This document shows, in pieces, positions 6,807 to 15,167 of a DNA stretch of 24,017 bases. The translations under genes were made by a program, and so were the position numbers. The stretch is from assembly GCA_964370065.1 (NCBI GenBank), contig CAYJGK010000025.1, positions 1 through 24,017 of the forward strand, given 5' to 3'. The notes beneath the pieces were generated by a model. The model ran no database searches. It had not been told where the DNA came from and saw nothing but the letters and a program-made list of their open reading frames with translations. The stretch comes from CAMQRS01 sp964370065 (GTDB lineage Bacteria > Bacillota_I > Bacilli_A > Erysipelotrichales > Erysipelotrichaceae). Each line of letters opens with the position of its first letter. Within the stretch, counting starts at the first letter, position 1.

Positions 6807-7916
6807 ATGAAACAATTATTATTGCCAGCAGGAATGAAAGATTTAATACTAGATGACGTTATCAATCGTAAACAATTACAAGAACAGTTTGAAACTGTTT
6901 TTACGAATTGGGGATATGATAAAGTGATGACACCAACTATTGAATATTATCAAACGTATCAAAAAGGATTTGGGGAAATCGAAGAAGAAAGAATGTATAA
7001 ATTCTTTGATCGCAGTGGTAAAATAGTCGTGCTCAAAACAGATATGACTATCCCTATCGCTCGTTTAGCAGCGACAAAATTTAGAGATGCGAAATTACCA
7101 TTACGTATGCATTATTGCGAAAAAGTATATAAAGTAAATGAAATACTAGCAGGTCGATACAACGAAATGAGCGATTGTGGAGTGGAATTAATTGGAGCTG
7201 ATCAAAGTTATGATTTAGAAATGATCATGCTAGCTAAACAAGCATTAGAAACATTGAATAATGAAAAATGGATGATGGAAATTGGCAATATATCAATTTT
7301 TAATGAAGCTTGTACATCGCTACAGCTGAGTGAATCGCAAAAGAAAAAGTTAGCTAATTTAATTGATGAAAAACAATTGCCTGCCTTACAAGAATACATT
7401 GAAACATTAGCAGTTGAAGAACAAGTAAAAACATTTTTTCTTAAATTGCCTTGGCTAAGTGGAGATATTCAAGTATTAGATGAAGCAATGCAGTATGCAT
7501 ATCAGGATGGGATTATTAAAGAAATAGAAAAAATGAAGTTATTATGTATGCAACTGCAAAGTTTAGGAATGTGTTCATTCATTGTTGATTTAGGCAAGAT
7601 GAATCATTTAAATTATTATACAGGTATTATCTTTGAAGCATATATTGAAGGAGTAGGGGCTCGCATATTGAGTGGGGGAAGATATGATACTTTATTAGAA
7701 AAATTTGGAAAAGCTATGCCAGCTATTGGATTTTCGATTAAGTTAGATGCCTTGTTACAGGCTATGCCAAAGGTTAAACAACCTAAAAAAATAAAGATAG
7801 TATACCCTACACATTTAGCTTTACAAGCCTTACAAACAAGAATGCAAATGGAAGGTGTTGTACAATTAGAACAGGATGACAACTATGATGTAATTAGTAT
7901 TCAGGAGGTAGCGTAA
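6807..7916 (+). CDS. hisZ: ATP phosphoribosyltransferase regulatory subunit
   Basis: HisZ is a catalytically inactive paralogue of histidyl-tRNA synthetase. It pairs with the short form of HisG to make the active, histidine-inhibited first enzyme of the pathway. The 369-residue protein starts at the ATG at 6807, 7 nt after AGGGAGG. An in-frame ATG at 6774 lies inside the terminator hairpin and is rejected. Class II synthetase-like elements are visible: the PAGMKDLILDD start, SGKIVVLKTDMTIPIARLAA, the motif-2 region LRMHYCEKVYK and the motif-3-like ILSGGRYDTL. The anticodon-binding domain of true HisRS is absent, and the length matches HisZ. It is the first gene of the operon and ends 1 nt before hisG. 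Confidence 0.95.
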   Translation: MKQLLLPAGMKDLILDDVINRKQLQEQFETVFTNWGYDKVMTPTIEYYQTYQKGFGEIEEERMYKFFDRSGKIVVLKTDMTIPIARLAATKFRDAKLPLRMHYCEKVYKVNEILAGRYNEMSDCGVELIGADQSYDLEMIMLAKQALETLNNEKWMMEIGNISIFNEACTSLQLSESQKKKLANLIDEKQLPALQEYIETLAVEEQVKTFFLKLPWLSGDIQVLDEAMQYAYQDGIIKEIEKMKLLCMQLQSLGMCSFIVDLGKMNHLNYYTGIIFEAYIEGVGARILSGGRYDTLLEKFGKAMPAIGFSIKLDALLQAMPKVKQPKKIKIVYPTHLALQALQTRMQMEGVVQLEQDDNYDVISIQEVA

Positions 7917-7917
7917 T

Positions 7918-8568
7918 ATGCTAAGTATCGCACTAACAAAAGGGAGATTAGAAAAACAAAGTGTAGCTTTATTTGAACAATGTGGTTATGGTATTTCTGC
8001 CCTACAAAATAAAGGTAGACAACTCGTATTAAAGGATACCATTAAAGAGTATTCATATTTCTTAGTAAAGGGTGCGGATTGCATTACGTATGTCGCGCAT
8101 GGGGTTGCTGATATTGGTTTTGTGGGAAAAGATACCTTATTAGAAAGTAAACAACCTTATTATGAAGTATTGGATTTACAATTAGGAAAATGCGGATTCA
8201 TTGTAGCAAGCTTACCACATATGAATCCTTATGAAAAAATAGGGCATGTGAAAATTGGTACAAAATATCCAAGTGTTGCCAAACAATTCTTTTTAGAAAA
8301 AGGAATGGATGTGGAAATCATTAAAATCGAAGGAAGTGTTGAACTTTCACCTTTATTAGGTTTATGTGATGCGATTGTTGATATTATGGAAACCGGTTCT
8401 ACTTTAAAAGAAAATGGATTAATCGTATTTGATCGTATTTGTGATATCTCAGCAAGAGTAATTGTGAATAAAGCGAGTTTTAAATTAAAAAGAAAGGAAA
8501 TTGAACAGTTTTTAGAAGACATAAAAACAGCAATAGGAAGCAAACATGTTGAAAAGAATAAAGAGTAA
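7918..8568 (+). CDS. hisG: ATP phosphoribosyltransferase, short form, catalytic subunit
   Basis: HisG joins ATP and PRPP to make phosphoribosyl-ATP, the committed step of histidine synthesis. At 216 residues it is the short form, lacking the C-terminal allosteric domain, and so needs HisZ, which is encoded just upstream. It opens with the typical LSIALTKGRL. DIGFVGKDTL and the PRPP-binding stretch IVDIMETGSTLKENGL are present. AGGAGG (7903-7908) lies inside the end of hisZ, 9 nt before the ATG. Its 3' end overlaps hisD by 23 nt, which suggests coupled translation. Confidence 0.96.
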   Translation: MLSIALTKGRLEKQSVALFEQCGYGISALQNKGRQLVLKDTIKEYSYFLVKGADCITYVAHGVADIGFVGKDTLLESKQPYYEVLDLQLGKCGFIVASLPHMNPYEKIGHVKIGTKYPSVAKQFFLEKGMDVEIIKIEGSVELSPLLGLCDAIVDIMETGSTLKENGLIVFDRICDISARVIVNKASFKLKRKEIEQFLEDIKTAIGSKHVEKNKE

Positions 8569-9838
8569 TGAAATCAGTGACTTACAAACTTATTTAGAAA
8601 GTCGTGAATTGAATAATGACACTAGTATACAAGAACAAGTGCAAGAAATCATTGCACAAGTACGCCTACATAAAGAGGAAGCACTTTATGCTTATACCAA
8701 ACAATTTGATCAAGTAGAATTGGAAAATTTAATTATGACTGAACAAGAAATAGCTGACATTACTAAACTAGTTGATCCACAATTTATTGCGGATTTACAA
8801 GAAGCTGCTAATAATATTACTGAATTTCATACCCAACAATTACAACAAGGGTATGAAATCAATCGTAAACACGATGTTTGCCTTGGACAACGTGTATTGC
8901 CGCTAAATCGAGTAGGAGTGTATGTGCCAGGGGGACTTGCTTCTTACCCAAGCAGTGTATTAATGAATGTGATACCTGCAAAATTGGTAGGAGTAAAAGA
9001 AATCATTATGGTGACACCTCCAGATAAGCAAGGAGGCGTGAATCCTTATATTGTAGCAGCCGCCAATCTAGTCGGTGTCGATAAAATTGTGAAAGTGGGA
9101 GGGGCGCAAGCAATAGCAGCATTAGCGTATGGAACACAATCTATTCCTAAAGTAGATAAAATAGTAGGACCTGGTAATGCGTATGTAGCTATGGCTAAAA
9201 AATTAGTTTTCGGAAAGGTTGACATAGATATGATTGCTGGACCAAGTGAAATATTAGTTATCGCCGATGAAAATGCTAATCCTAAATATATTGCAGCTGA
9301 TTTATTATCACAAGCGGAACACGATCCATTAGCGAGTGTAGTATTAGTATGTATGAATGAAACACTTGTTGAAAAGGTGGAACAGCAATTGGAAGCACAA
9401 CTACGAAGTTTACCAAAACAAGATATTGCGAGACAAGCAATTGCTAATTTTGGTTGCGCAATCGTAGTCGATAATATGCAAGAAGCAATTGCCATCTCGA
9501 ACGCCATTGCTCCCGAACATTTGGAGTTAATGGTAGAAGACGCCAAATCTTATTTAGATAAAATTGAGCATGCAGGTTCTATTTTCTTAGGATACTATTC
9601 ATGTGAAAGTATTGGAGACTATTTTGCTGGAACGAATCATGTGTTACCAACCAATGGAACAGCTCGTTTTTATTCCGCTTTATCTTGTGATAGCTTTATC
9701 AAAAAATCGAGTTATTTATATTATACTAGGCAAGCATTATTAGAAGATGGTCATAAAATTATGAATTTAGCGTATCAAGAACGTTTACAAGCACATGCTC
9801 ATGCAGTGAAAGTGAGGATTGAAGATGAAGCAAGTTAA
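8546..9838 (+). CDS. hisD: Histidinol dehydrogenase
   Basis: HisD is a zinc enzyme that oxidises L-histidinol to L-histidine in two NAD-dependent steps, ending the pathway. The 430 residues match the family length. The zinc ligands are in place as Gln256 and His259 (SQAEHD), Asp358 (SIGDYFAG) and His417 (QAHAHAV), and the catalytic pair is Glu324-His325 (APEHLEL). GVYVPGGLASYPSS, GPGNAYVAMAKK and DMIAGPSEI are also intact. The ATG follows AGGAAG by 5 nt and lies within the end of hisG. The gene overlaps hisC by 14 nt. Confidence 0.97.
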   Translation: MLKRIKSNEISDLQTYLESRELNNDTSIQEQVQEIIAQVRLHKEEALYAYTKQFDQVELENLIMTEQEIADITKLVDPQFIADLQEAANNITEFHTQQLQQGYEINRKHDVCLGQRVLPLNRVGVYVPGGLASYPSSVLMNVIPAKLVGVKEIIMVTPPDKQGGVNPYIVAAANLVGVDKIVKVGGAQAIAALAYGTQSIPKVDKIVGPGNAYVAMAKKLVFGKVDIDMIAGPSEILVIADENANPKYIAADLLSQAEHDPLASVVLVCMNETLVEKVEQQLEAQLRSLPKQDIARQAIANFGCAIVVDNMQEAIAISNAIAPEHLELMVEDAKSYLDKIEHAGSIFLGYYSCESIGDYFAGTNHVLPTNGTARFYSALSCDSFIKKSSYLYYTRQALLEDGHKIMNLAYQERLQAHAHAVKVRIEDEAS

Positions 9839-10853
9839 TACCTATCAAACAAATCAAAAAGCACTGTATGTAATGAATGCCAATGAAAGTTATAAAAATA
9901 TAGATACTATAATTATGGAAGAAATTAAAAATAGTATACAATCACTGCCATTTCATCGCTATCCAGATAGTGAAAGTGTGTCATTAAGACAGGCATATAC
10001 TAAAATTGTGAATAGGCAAGTAGAGGAATGCATAGCAGGAAATGGGAGTGATGAGCTATTAGGGTTAATGATTGCTTTACATATTAAGCAAGGGAAGACT
10101 CTCTATACCTTGGCCCCTGATTTTTCAATGTATGATTATTATGTGAGTATGAATGAAGGGAGCATTTTAAAATATAAATGTAGTATACATGATACATTTG
10201 ATGTCAAAGCCTTTATTGCACAGGGAAAACAAAACAAGGTTGATTTAATTATATTTTCAAATCCTAATAACCCAACTGCTCGTAAGTTAAGTGTTGTACA
10301 AATACAGAGTATACTGGAAGCATTTGCATCCATTCCTGTTATTGTAGATGAAGCGTACATTGACTTTTGTGAGGGGAGCATGTTAGATTATATCGATGCG
10401 TATTCTAACTTGTATGTGACAAGAACTTTATCAAAAGCCTATGCATTAGCGGGAATTCGTTGTGGTTTTCTACTTTCTAATGCTAGTAATATTGCAGTGA
10501 TTAATCAATATAAAGTACCCTATAATGTGAATAGTGTGACACAAAGTATTGCTTCCATTGCTTTGCAACACCATGCGTTATTCATGACTAGAATAGAGGA
10601 AATCAAACAAGCTAGAGACGATTTCTATCATGCATATCTACAGATTAATCCTAGCTGGATGACTTTATATCCTAGTGAAACAAATTATATTTATGGGATA
10701 TGTAGTAATAAACCGCTATTTTTTAAAGCCTTACAAAAACAAGGGATTCAAATTCGCGACTATGCAGATGATACGTTTAGAATTACAATAGGAAGTAAAG
10801 AAGAAAATGCGATGCTATTAACAATCATTGCGCAACTATCAAAGGAGAAGTAA
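9825..10853 (+). CDS. hisC: Histidinol-phosphate aminotransferase
   Basis: HisC is a PLP enzyme that transfers an amino group from glutamate to imidazole-acetol phosphate, giving histidinol phosphate. From the ATG at 9825 (after GAGG, 7 nt spacing) it has 342 residues. A TTG two codons upstream is a less likely start. Fold-type I aminotransferase landmarks are present: SNPNNPT (residues 145-151), VDEAYIDF with Asp175, the PLP lysine Lys204 in TLSKAYALAG, and Arg212 in GIRCGF. It sits between hisD and hisB, overlapping hisD by 14 nt. This is the enterobacterial-like order GDCB. Confidence 0.95.
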   Translation: MKQVNTYQTNQKALYVMNANESYKNIDTIIMEEIKNSIQSLPFHRYPDSESVSLRQAYTKIVNRQVEECIAGNGSDELLGLMIALHIKQGKTLYTLAPDFSMYDYYVSMNEGSILKYKCSIHDTFDVKAFIAQGKQNKVDLIIFSNPNNPTARKLSVVQIQSILEAFASIPVIVDEAYIDFCEGSMLDYIDAYSNLYVTRTLSKAYALAGIRCGFLLSNASNIAVINQYKVPYNVNSVTQSIASIALQHHALFMTRIEEIKQARDDFYHAYLQINPSWMTLYPSETNYIYGICSNKPLFFKALQKQGIQIRDYADDTFRITIGSKEENAMLLTIIAQLSKEK

Positions 10854-10854
10854 T

Positions 10855-11433
10855 ATGCGAACAGCAAGCCAACAAAGAGTTACAAAAGAAACACAAATTG
10901 ATATGAGTATTAAGCTTGAGGGAAGTGGGAATATACAAATAGATACAGGAATTGGTTTTTTTGATCATTTGCTCACTTTATTTGCTTTCCAAGCAAAAGT
11001 GGATTTAATAGTGAAAGTAAAAGGTGATTTATATGTTTGTGATCACCACACTATTGAAGATACTGGTATTGTATTAGGACAGTTATTACAAGTTGCACTA
11101 GGCGATCGTGTAGGAATCACTCGTTATGGGAGTGCAAGAGTCGCTATGGATGAAGCATTGAGTACAGTGGATTTAGATTTGTGTAACCGTGCTTATTTAG
11201 TATTTAATTGTCCATTAAATAGAGAGACAATTAATACATACTCAACGGAAATGACAAAAGAATTTTTACGTGCATTTGCTTTTCAATCAGGTATGACTCT
11301 ACATGTGAATACTGTATATGGTGAGAATGATCACCATAAAATTGAATCAATCTTTAAAGCATTAGGTAGAGCATTGAAACAAGCGATTTATATTGAATCA
11401 GATACTATAAATAGTACAAAAGGTGTTTTATAA
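10855..11433 (+). CDS. hisB: Imidazoleglycerol-phosphate dehydratase
   Basis: HisB removes water from imidazoleglycerol phosphate in a Mn-dependent reaction. The 192 residues make it the monofunctional form with no fused phosphatase, which fits the separate hisK at the end of the operon. Metal-binding motifs are intact: GIGFFDHLLTLFAF, CDHHTIEDTG and ENDHHKIES, together with ARVAMDEALS. The ATG at 10855 is 7 nt after AGGAG and 1 nt after the hisC stop. The stop TAA shares its last base with the hisH ATG (TAATG). Confidence 0.97.
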   Translation: MRTASQQRVTKETQIDMSIKLEGSGNIQIDTGIGFFDHLLTLFAFQAKVDLIVKVKGDLYVCDHHTIEDTGIVLGQLLQVALGDRVGITRYGSARVAMDEALSTVDLDLCNRAYLVFNCPLNRETINTYSTEMTKEFLRAFAFQSGMTLHVNTVYGENDHHKIESIFKALGRALKQAIYIESDTINSTKGVL

Positions 11434-12044
11434 TGATAGCCTTAATTGATTATGGCATGGGCAATTTACATAGCGTTTATAATGCCTTGCAAAAAATTGA
11501 TTGTCCCTGTGTAATTACTAGTGATATTCAAGTTATTCGTAGTTGCAGTGGTATTATTTTACCGGGAGTAGGAGCGTTTAAAGATTGTATGCAAAATTTG
11601 GCATCCAAAAATTTAATTACTTGCTTGCAAGAAGAAGTAGCGAAACAAAAGCCATTACTTGGTATTTGTTTGGGGATGCAAGTATTATTTGAGACAGGAT
11701 ATGAGGGGGAATGCACGAAAGGACTAGGTTTTCTACAAGGGGATATAGTCAGGATGCAAGATCTTAGTGTAAAAATACCTCATATTGGATGGAACGCACT
11801 AGAAGTAGTTGTGGAAGATGTATTAGTAGGTAAACAAAAGCACCCTGATTTTGTTTATTTTGTCCATTCTTACTTTGCGCAAAACTATGATTATAAAGAT
11901 GTTGTAGCCTATAGTAAATATGGAACATTAAAAATTGTAGCCTATGTGCATAAAGGGAATGTGATGGGGATGCAATATCACCCAGAGAAAAGTGGGGCCA
12001 TCGGATTAGCGATGTTAAATAAATTTAAGGAGATGTGTGTATGA
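11433..12044 (+). CDS. hisH: Imidazole glycerol phosphate synthase, glutaminase subunit
   Basis: HisH hydrolyses glutamine and passes ammonia through a tunnel to HisF. It is a 203-residue class I amidotransferase with the nucleophile Cys79 in LLGICLGMQ and His183-Glu185 in MQYHPEKSG completing the triad. The start DYGMGNLHSV and the PGVGAF oxyanion-region loop are typical. It overlaps hisA by 4 nt (ATGA) and hisB by 1 nt. Confidence 0.96.
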   Translation: MIALIDYGMGNLHSVYNALQKIDCPCVITSDIQVIRSCSGIILPGVGAFKDCMQNLASKNLITCLQEEVAKQKPLLGICLGMQVLFETGYEGECTKGLGFLQGDIVRMQDLSVKIPHIGWNALEVVVEDVLVGKQKHPDFVYFVHSYFAQNYDYKDVVAYSKYGTLKIVAYVHKGNVMGMQYHPEKSGAIGLAMLNKFKEMCV

Positions 12045-12763
12045 TCATATTACCAGCAATTGATATCTTGAATAAACAACCAGTTCGTTTATACCAAGGC
12101 GATTATAATCAAAAAGAAGTAGTGGGACAAAGCATTGTGGAGATTGCATTAACTTTTGAACAACAAGGAGCAAGCTATTTACACTTAGTAGATTTAGATG
12201 GAGCAAAGGATGGGAAGCTAGTGAATCAACAATGTATTATTGATGTAGTAAACGCAGTTTCAATTCCCGTTGAAATAGGTGGAGGGATTCGTAGTTTAGA
12301 AGCGATTACACACTATATTGAACAAGGGGTAGCACGAGTAATATTAGGAACGAGTGCAATGGAAGATCCCAATTTATTACAACAAGCAATTGCTTTATAT
12401 GGAGCAAAAATTGCAGTTGGAATTGATTGTAAAGATGAATATGTGTATGGAAGAGGTTGGCTAGAAGCATCTAACTTACATTACCTTGATTTTGCGCAAA
12501 CATTACAAGAACAAGGGGTACAAACCATTATTGTAACCGATATTAGTAAAGATGGAACTTTATTAGGGCCCAATGTGGAAATGTTAAAGCGATTACAAGA
12601 AGTAGTCGATATGCAAATAATTGCGAGTGGGGGAATTAAGGATCTTTCACATATCCAACAATTATTAGATATTCATATTTATGGAGCGATTACAGGAAAA
12701 GCTATGTATCATCAAACGCTAGATTTAAAAGAAGCGATTGCGCTTTGTGAGAAAACAGTATGA
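12041..12763 (+). CDS. hisA: ProFAR isomerase (HisA)
   Basis: HisA is a TIM-barrel enzyme that isomerises the ribosyl-amine ProFAR to PRFAR. The ATG at 12041 (ATGA overlap with the hisH stop) has AAGGAG 7 nt upstream. A GTG two codons earlier is rejected. The 240-residue protein has the first catalytic Asp8 in LPAID, the second in TDISKDGT, and the phosphate-binding stretches EIGGGIRS and ASGGIKD. Its tail overlaps hisF by 4 nt (ATGA). Confidence 0.96.
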   Translation: MIILPAIDILNKQPVRLYQGDYNQKEVVGQSIVEIALTFEQQGASYLHLVDLDGAKDGKLVNQQCIIDVVNAVSIPVEIGGGIRSLEAITHYIEQGVARVILGTSAMEDPNLLQQAIALYGAKIAVGIDCKDEYVYGRGWLEASNLHYLDFAQTLQEQGVQTIIVTDISKDGTLLGPNVEMLKRLQEVVDMQIIASGGIKDLSHIQQLLDIHIYGAITGKAMYHQTLDLKEAIALCEKTV

Positions 12764-13521
12764 TTACCAAACGAATCATCCCCTGTTTGGATGTAAAAGA
12801 TGGAAAAGTAGTAAAAGGTATTAATTTTGTAGGATTAAAGGAAGTTGGTGATCCTTGTGCGTTAGCTAAACAATATTATGAAGAAGGAGCAGATGAAATT
12901 GTCTTCTTAGACATTAGTGCAACGCATGAACAAAGAAATACAATGGTTGATGTTGTCAAGCAAGTAGCTAAAACAATTTTTATTCCTTTTACTGTAGGAG
13001 GAGGCATTCGTACTATAGAAGATATTCGCAATATGTTACTAGCAGGAGCGGATAAAGTTTCTTTAAATTCAAGTGCTATTTCCAATCCGCAATTAATCCA
13101 AGAAGCGAGTGCAATGTTTGGTTCGCAATGCATAGTAGTCGCTATTGATGCCAAACAAAGAGAAAGTAAAGATGGATACGATGTGTATGTAAGTGGTGGT
13201 CGTGTTAATACAGGAATAGATTTACTGGACTGGGTGCAACAAGTGGTGGCATTAGGTGCAGGTGAAATATTATTAACGAGTATGGATGCAGATGGAACAA
13301 AGCAAGGTTTTGATATTGAAATGCTTAGGCAAGTCAATGCATTATTACCTATTCCTTTGATTGCAAGTGGTGGATGTGGAAATATCAAGCATATAACAGA
13401 TGTGTTTAAACAAGAGGTAGCAGATGCCGCTTTAGCAGCTTCTATTTTTCATTATGGAACGTACCCGATTCCACAAGTGAAACAAGTATTAACAAATGAA
13501 GGCATACAGGTGAGAAAATAA
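12760..13521 (+). CDS. hisF: Imidazole glycerol phosphate synthase, cyclase subunit
   Basis: HisF uses ammonia from HisH to convert PRFAR to imidazoleglycerol phosphate and AICAR. The 253-residue TIM barrel carries catalytic Asp11 (CLDV) and the second Asp in VVAIDAKQ. Other barrel motifs are PFTVGGGIRT, KVSLNSSA, SMDADGTKQGFD and IASGGCGN. It starts in an ATGA overlap with hisA, with only a weak GTGAGA ribosome site, so translation is probably coupled. Its stop shares one base with hisI (TAATG). Confidence 0.97.
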   Translation: MITKRIIPCLDVKDGKVVKGINFVGLKEVGDPCALAKQYYEEGADEIVFLDISATHEQRNTMVDVVKQVAKTIFIPFTVGGGIRTIEDIRNMLLAGADKVSLNSSAISNPQLIQEASAMFGSQCIVVAIDAKQRESKDGYDVYVSGGRVNTGIDLLDWVQQVVALGAGEILLTSMDADGTKQGFDIEMLRQVNALLPIPLIASGGCGNIKHITDVFKQEVADAALAASIFHYGTYPIPQVKQVLTNEGIQVRK

Positions 13522-13862
13522 TGGATAAAACAATATTACAACAAATTGATTTTTCAAAGGGTGATGGATTATTACCAGTCATTGTGCAAGATATCCATAC
13601 GAAACAGGTTTTGATGTTAGCGTATATGAATGAAGAAAGTTTACATATTACGCTTGAAAAAAAACTAGCTTGTTATTATAGTAGAAGTAGAGATGAACTA
13701 TGGCTAAAAGGGGAGACAAGTGGACATTATCAAAAGGTAAAGGAAATTCGCTTAGATTGTGATTTTGATACAATCTTGTTATTTGTTGAACAACTAGGGG
13801 TTGCTTGTCACACTGGTGCAATCAGTTGCTTCTTTAATATACTAGAAAGAGAGGGACAATAA
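13521..13862 (+). CDS. hisI: Phosphoribosyl-AMP cyclohydrolase
   Basis: HisI opens the purine ring of phosphoribosyl-AMP. The 113-residue protein has the zinc cysteines Cys80, Cys96 and Cys103, with the 16- and 7-residue spacing of the family. AYMNEESL, YYSRSRDELWLKGETSGH and ACHTGAISC are also present. It is a stand-alone HisI, since the pyrophosphatase is a separate gene directly after it rather than a C-terminal fusion. Confidence 0.96.
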   Translation: MDKTILQQIDFSKGDGLLPVIVQDIHTKQVLMLAYMNEESLHITLEKKLACYYSRSRDELWLKGETSGHYQKVKEIRLDCDFDTILLFVEQLGVACHTGAISCFFNILEREGQ

Positions 13863-14192
13863 ATGAAAAATGAGTTACAAGTTTTATATGATACGGTGTT
13901 ACAACGTAAAGAAAAAGCAGAAGTTGGCAGTTATACGACATATTTATATGAAAAAGGATTAGAAAAAATCTTGAAAAAAGTAGGAGAAGAAGCGACTGAA
14001 GTTATTATTGCATCCATGAAAGAAAACAATAAAGAAGAAGTCATTAATGAATTATCGGATTTGTTTTTTCATCTATTTGTATTGATGGCAGAAAAAGAAA
14101 TCACATTGGATGAAGTGAATGCAGAATTGCATCGTAGAAGCCATAAAACAGGTAATTTAAAGCCAGAACGTAAGGCCATTGAGAACTTATAG
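13863..14192 (+). CDS. hisE: Phosphoribosyl-ATP pyrophosphatase
   Basis: HisE hydrolyses phosphoribosyl-ATP to phosphoribosyl-AMP and pyrophosphate, the second pathway step. The 109-residue all-alpha protein has the MazG-like metal-binding acidic residues in KKVGEEATEVIIA and the second cluster in INELSDLFFHL. The ATG abuts the hisI stop with no spacer. Confidence 0.95.
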   Translation: MKNELQVLYDTVLQRKEKAEVGSYTTYLYEKGLEKILKKVGEEATEVIIASMKENNKEEVINELSDLFFHLFVLMAEKEITLDEVNAELHRRSHKTGNLKPERKAIENL

Positions 14193-14193
14193 T

Positions 14194-14976
14194 ATGCAAA
14201 GCTTTAATTACCACACGCATACGTATCGTTGCGGTCATGCAGTTGGCTGTGCAAGAGAATATATTGAAAGTGCAATACAAGCAGGTTTTACTACTTTAGG
14301 GTTTAGTGAGCACCTAGGTTTTAAAGGCTGGGATGATAAAAGTGAAAGACTAAATTTTGATGAGTTAGATGAATACATAGCAGAATTAAAACAATTAAAA
14401 GAAGAATATAAAGATCGTATTCAAATTCGTATTGGCTGTGAAAGTGAATACTTTGAAGATGCAAAAGAATATTTATTGGAAATATCAAAAAAGGTAGACT
14501 ACTTAATTTGTGGACAACACAATTATGATCGTCAACCTCATTACTATGATCAATATCCATATTATCAAGAAGAATATATTGCTATTATGGCTCAACAAGT
14601 ATGTGCTGGTATTGAAGCAGGTTTATTTCAGTATGTCGCACACCCAGATTATTTTTTGCTCGGGAAACAAGATTTTTGTGAGGGATATGCACAAGCTATT
14701 CGTAAAATAGCAGAATGTTGCAAAGAGCATGATGTAGTATTAGAAATTAATTTAAAAGGAACTAAGTATGGGCAAAGGGAGTACGATGGAGTCGGCATGT
14801 CCTATTTATACCCCAATCATCATACCTTTAAAATCATTGGTGAAGTGGGATGTAAAGTTTGTTTTGGATATGATGCACATCATCCAAACGACTTAAATAG
14901 AAGGCATTTAGAAGAAGAATTAAAACAAGCATTTCAAGCATATAATTTGCAGTATATTGAAGATTTAATTTTATAA
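14194..14976 (+). CDS. hisK: PHP-family histidinol-phosphatase
   Basis: The enzyme dephosphorylates histidinol phosphate, the penultimate step (also named hisJ in some species). It has 260 residues from the ATG at 14194, 1 nt after the hisE stop. A TTG upstream within hisE is possible but less likely, and the ribosome site is weak. PHP metal-binding motifs are in order: HTHT (residues 7-10), His15, GFSEH ending in His40, the acidic GCESEYFED, GQHNYD, VAHPDYF, and the C-terminal GYDAHHPND. Its place at the end of the operon, with a monofunctional HisB, supports the histidine role over other PHP phosphatases. Confidence 0.92.
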   Translation: MQSFNYHTHTYRCGHAVGCAREYIESAIQAGFTTLGFSEHLGFKGWDDKSERLNFDELDEYIAELKQLKEEYKDRIQIRIGCESEYFEDAKEYLLEISKKVDYLICGQHNYDRQPHYYDQYPYYQEEYIAIMAQQVCAGIEAGLFQYVAHPDYFLLGKQDFCEGYAQAIRKIAECCKEHDVVLEINLKGTKYGQREYDGVGMSYLYPNHHTFKIIGEVGCKVCFGYDAHHPNDLNRRHLEEELKQAFQAYNLQYIEDLIL

Positions 14977-15006
14977 AGTAAGAGTAAAATCTTACTTTTT
15001 TAATTT
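14975..15006 (+). terminator. Terminator of the histidine operon
   Basis: A 9-bp perfect stem (14975-14983 with 14990-14998), a 6-nt loop and a T-rich tail overlap the hisK stop codon. Confidence 0.85.
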
Positions 15007-15072
15007 TTAGTAAGTTATTTATGATAATTATTTATAGATTCCTTTAATTTATGTATCACAGGCTTTTTTGCT

Positions 15073-15101
15073 TTGACATACCCCTACTTATAAGGTAGTA
15101 T
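15073..15101 (+). promoter_or_regulatory. Promoter of the surface protein gene
   Basis: A perfect TTGACA (15073-15078), a 17-bp spacer and TAGTAT (15096-15101) predict a start near 15108, leaving a leader of about 60 nt. Confidence 0.75.
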
Positions 15102-15110
15102 ATTAGAGTA

Positions 15111-15126
15111 TTTATCAATTGATAAA
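15111..15126. promoter_or_regulatory. Perfect 16-bp palindrome at the transcription start, possible operator
   Basis: TTTATCAATTGATAAA is a perfect palindrome starting about 10 bp after the -10 box. That is a typical place for a repressor to block initiation or early elongation. ATACTG occurs twice just downstream (about 15134-15149). The regulator is unknown. Confidence 0.45.
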
Positions 15127-15167
15127 CATACGTATACTGACATATACTGCATACCAAGGGGGAACAA

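Noticed and set aside
9046..9546. Long minus-strand open frame opposite hisD
   Set aside because: It mirrors conserved hisD codons (NAD and zinc regions). The low stop density reflects hisD codon use rather than a gene.
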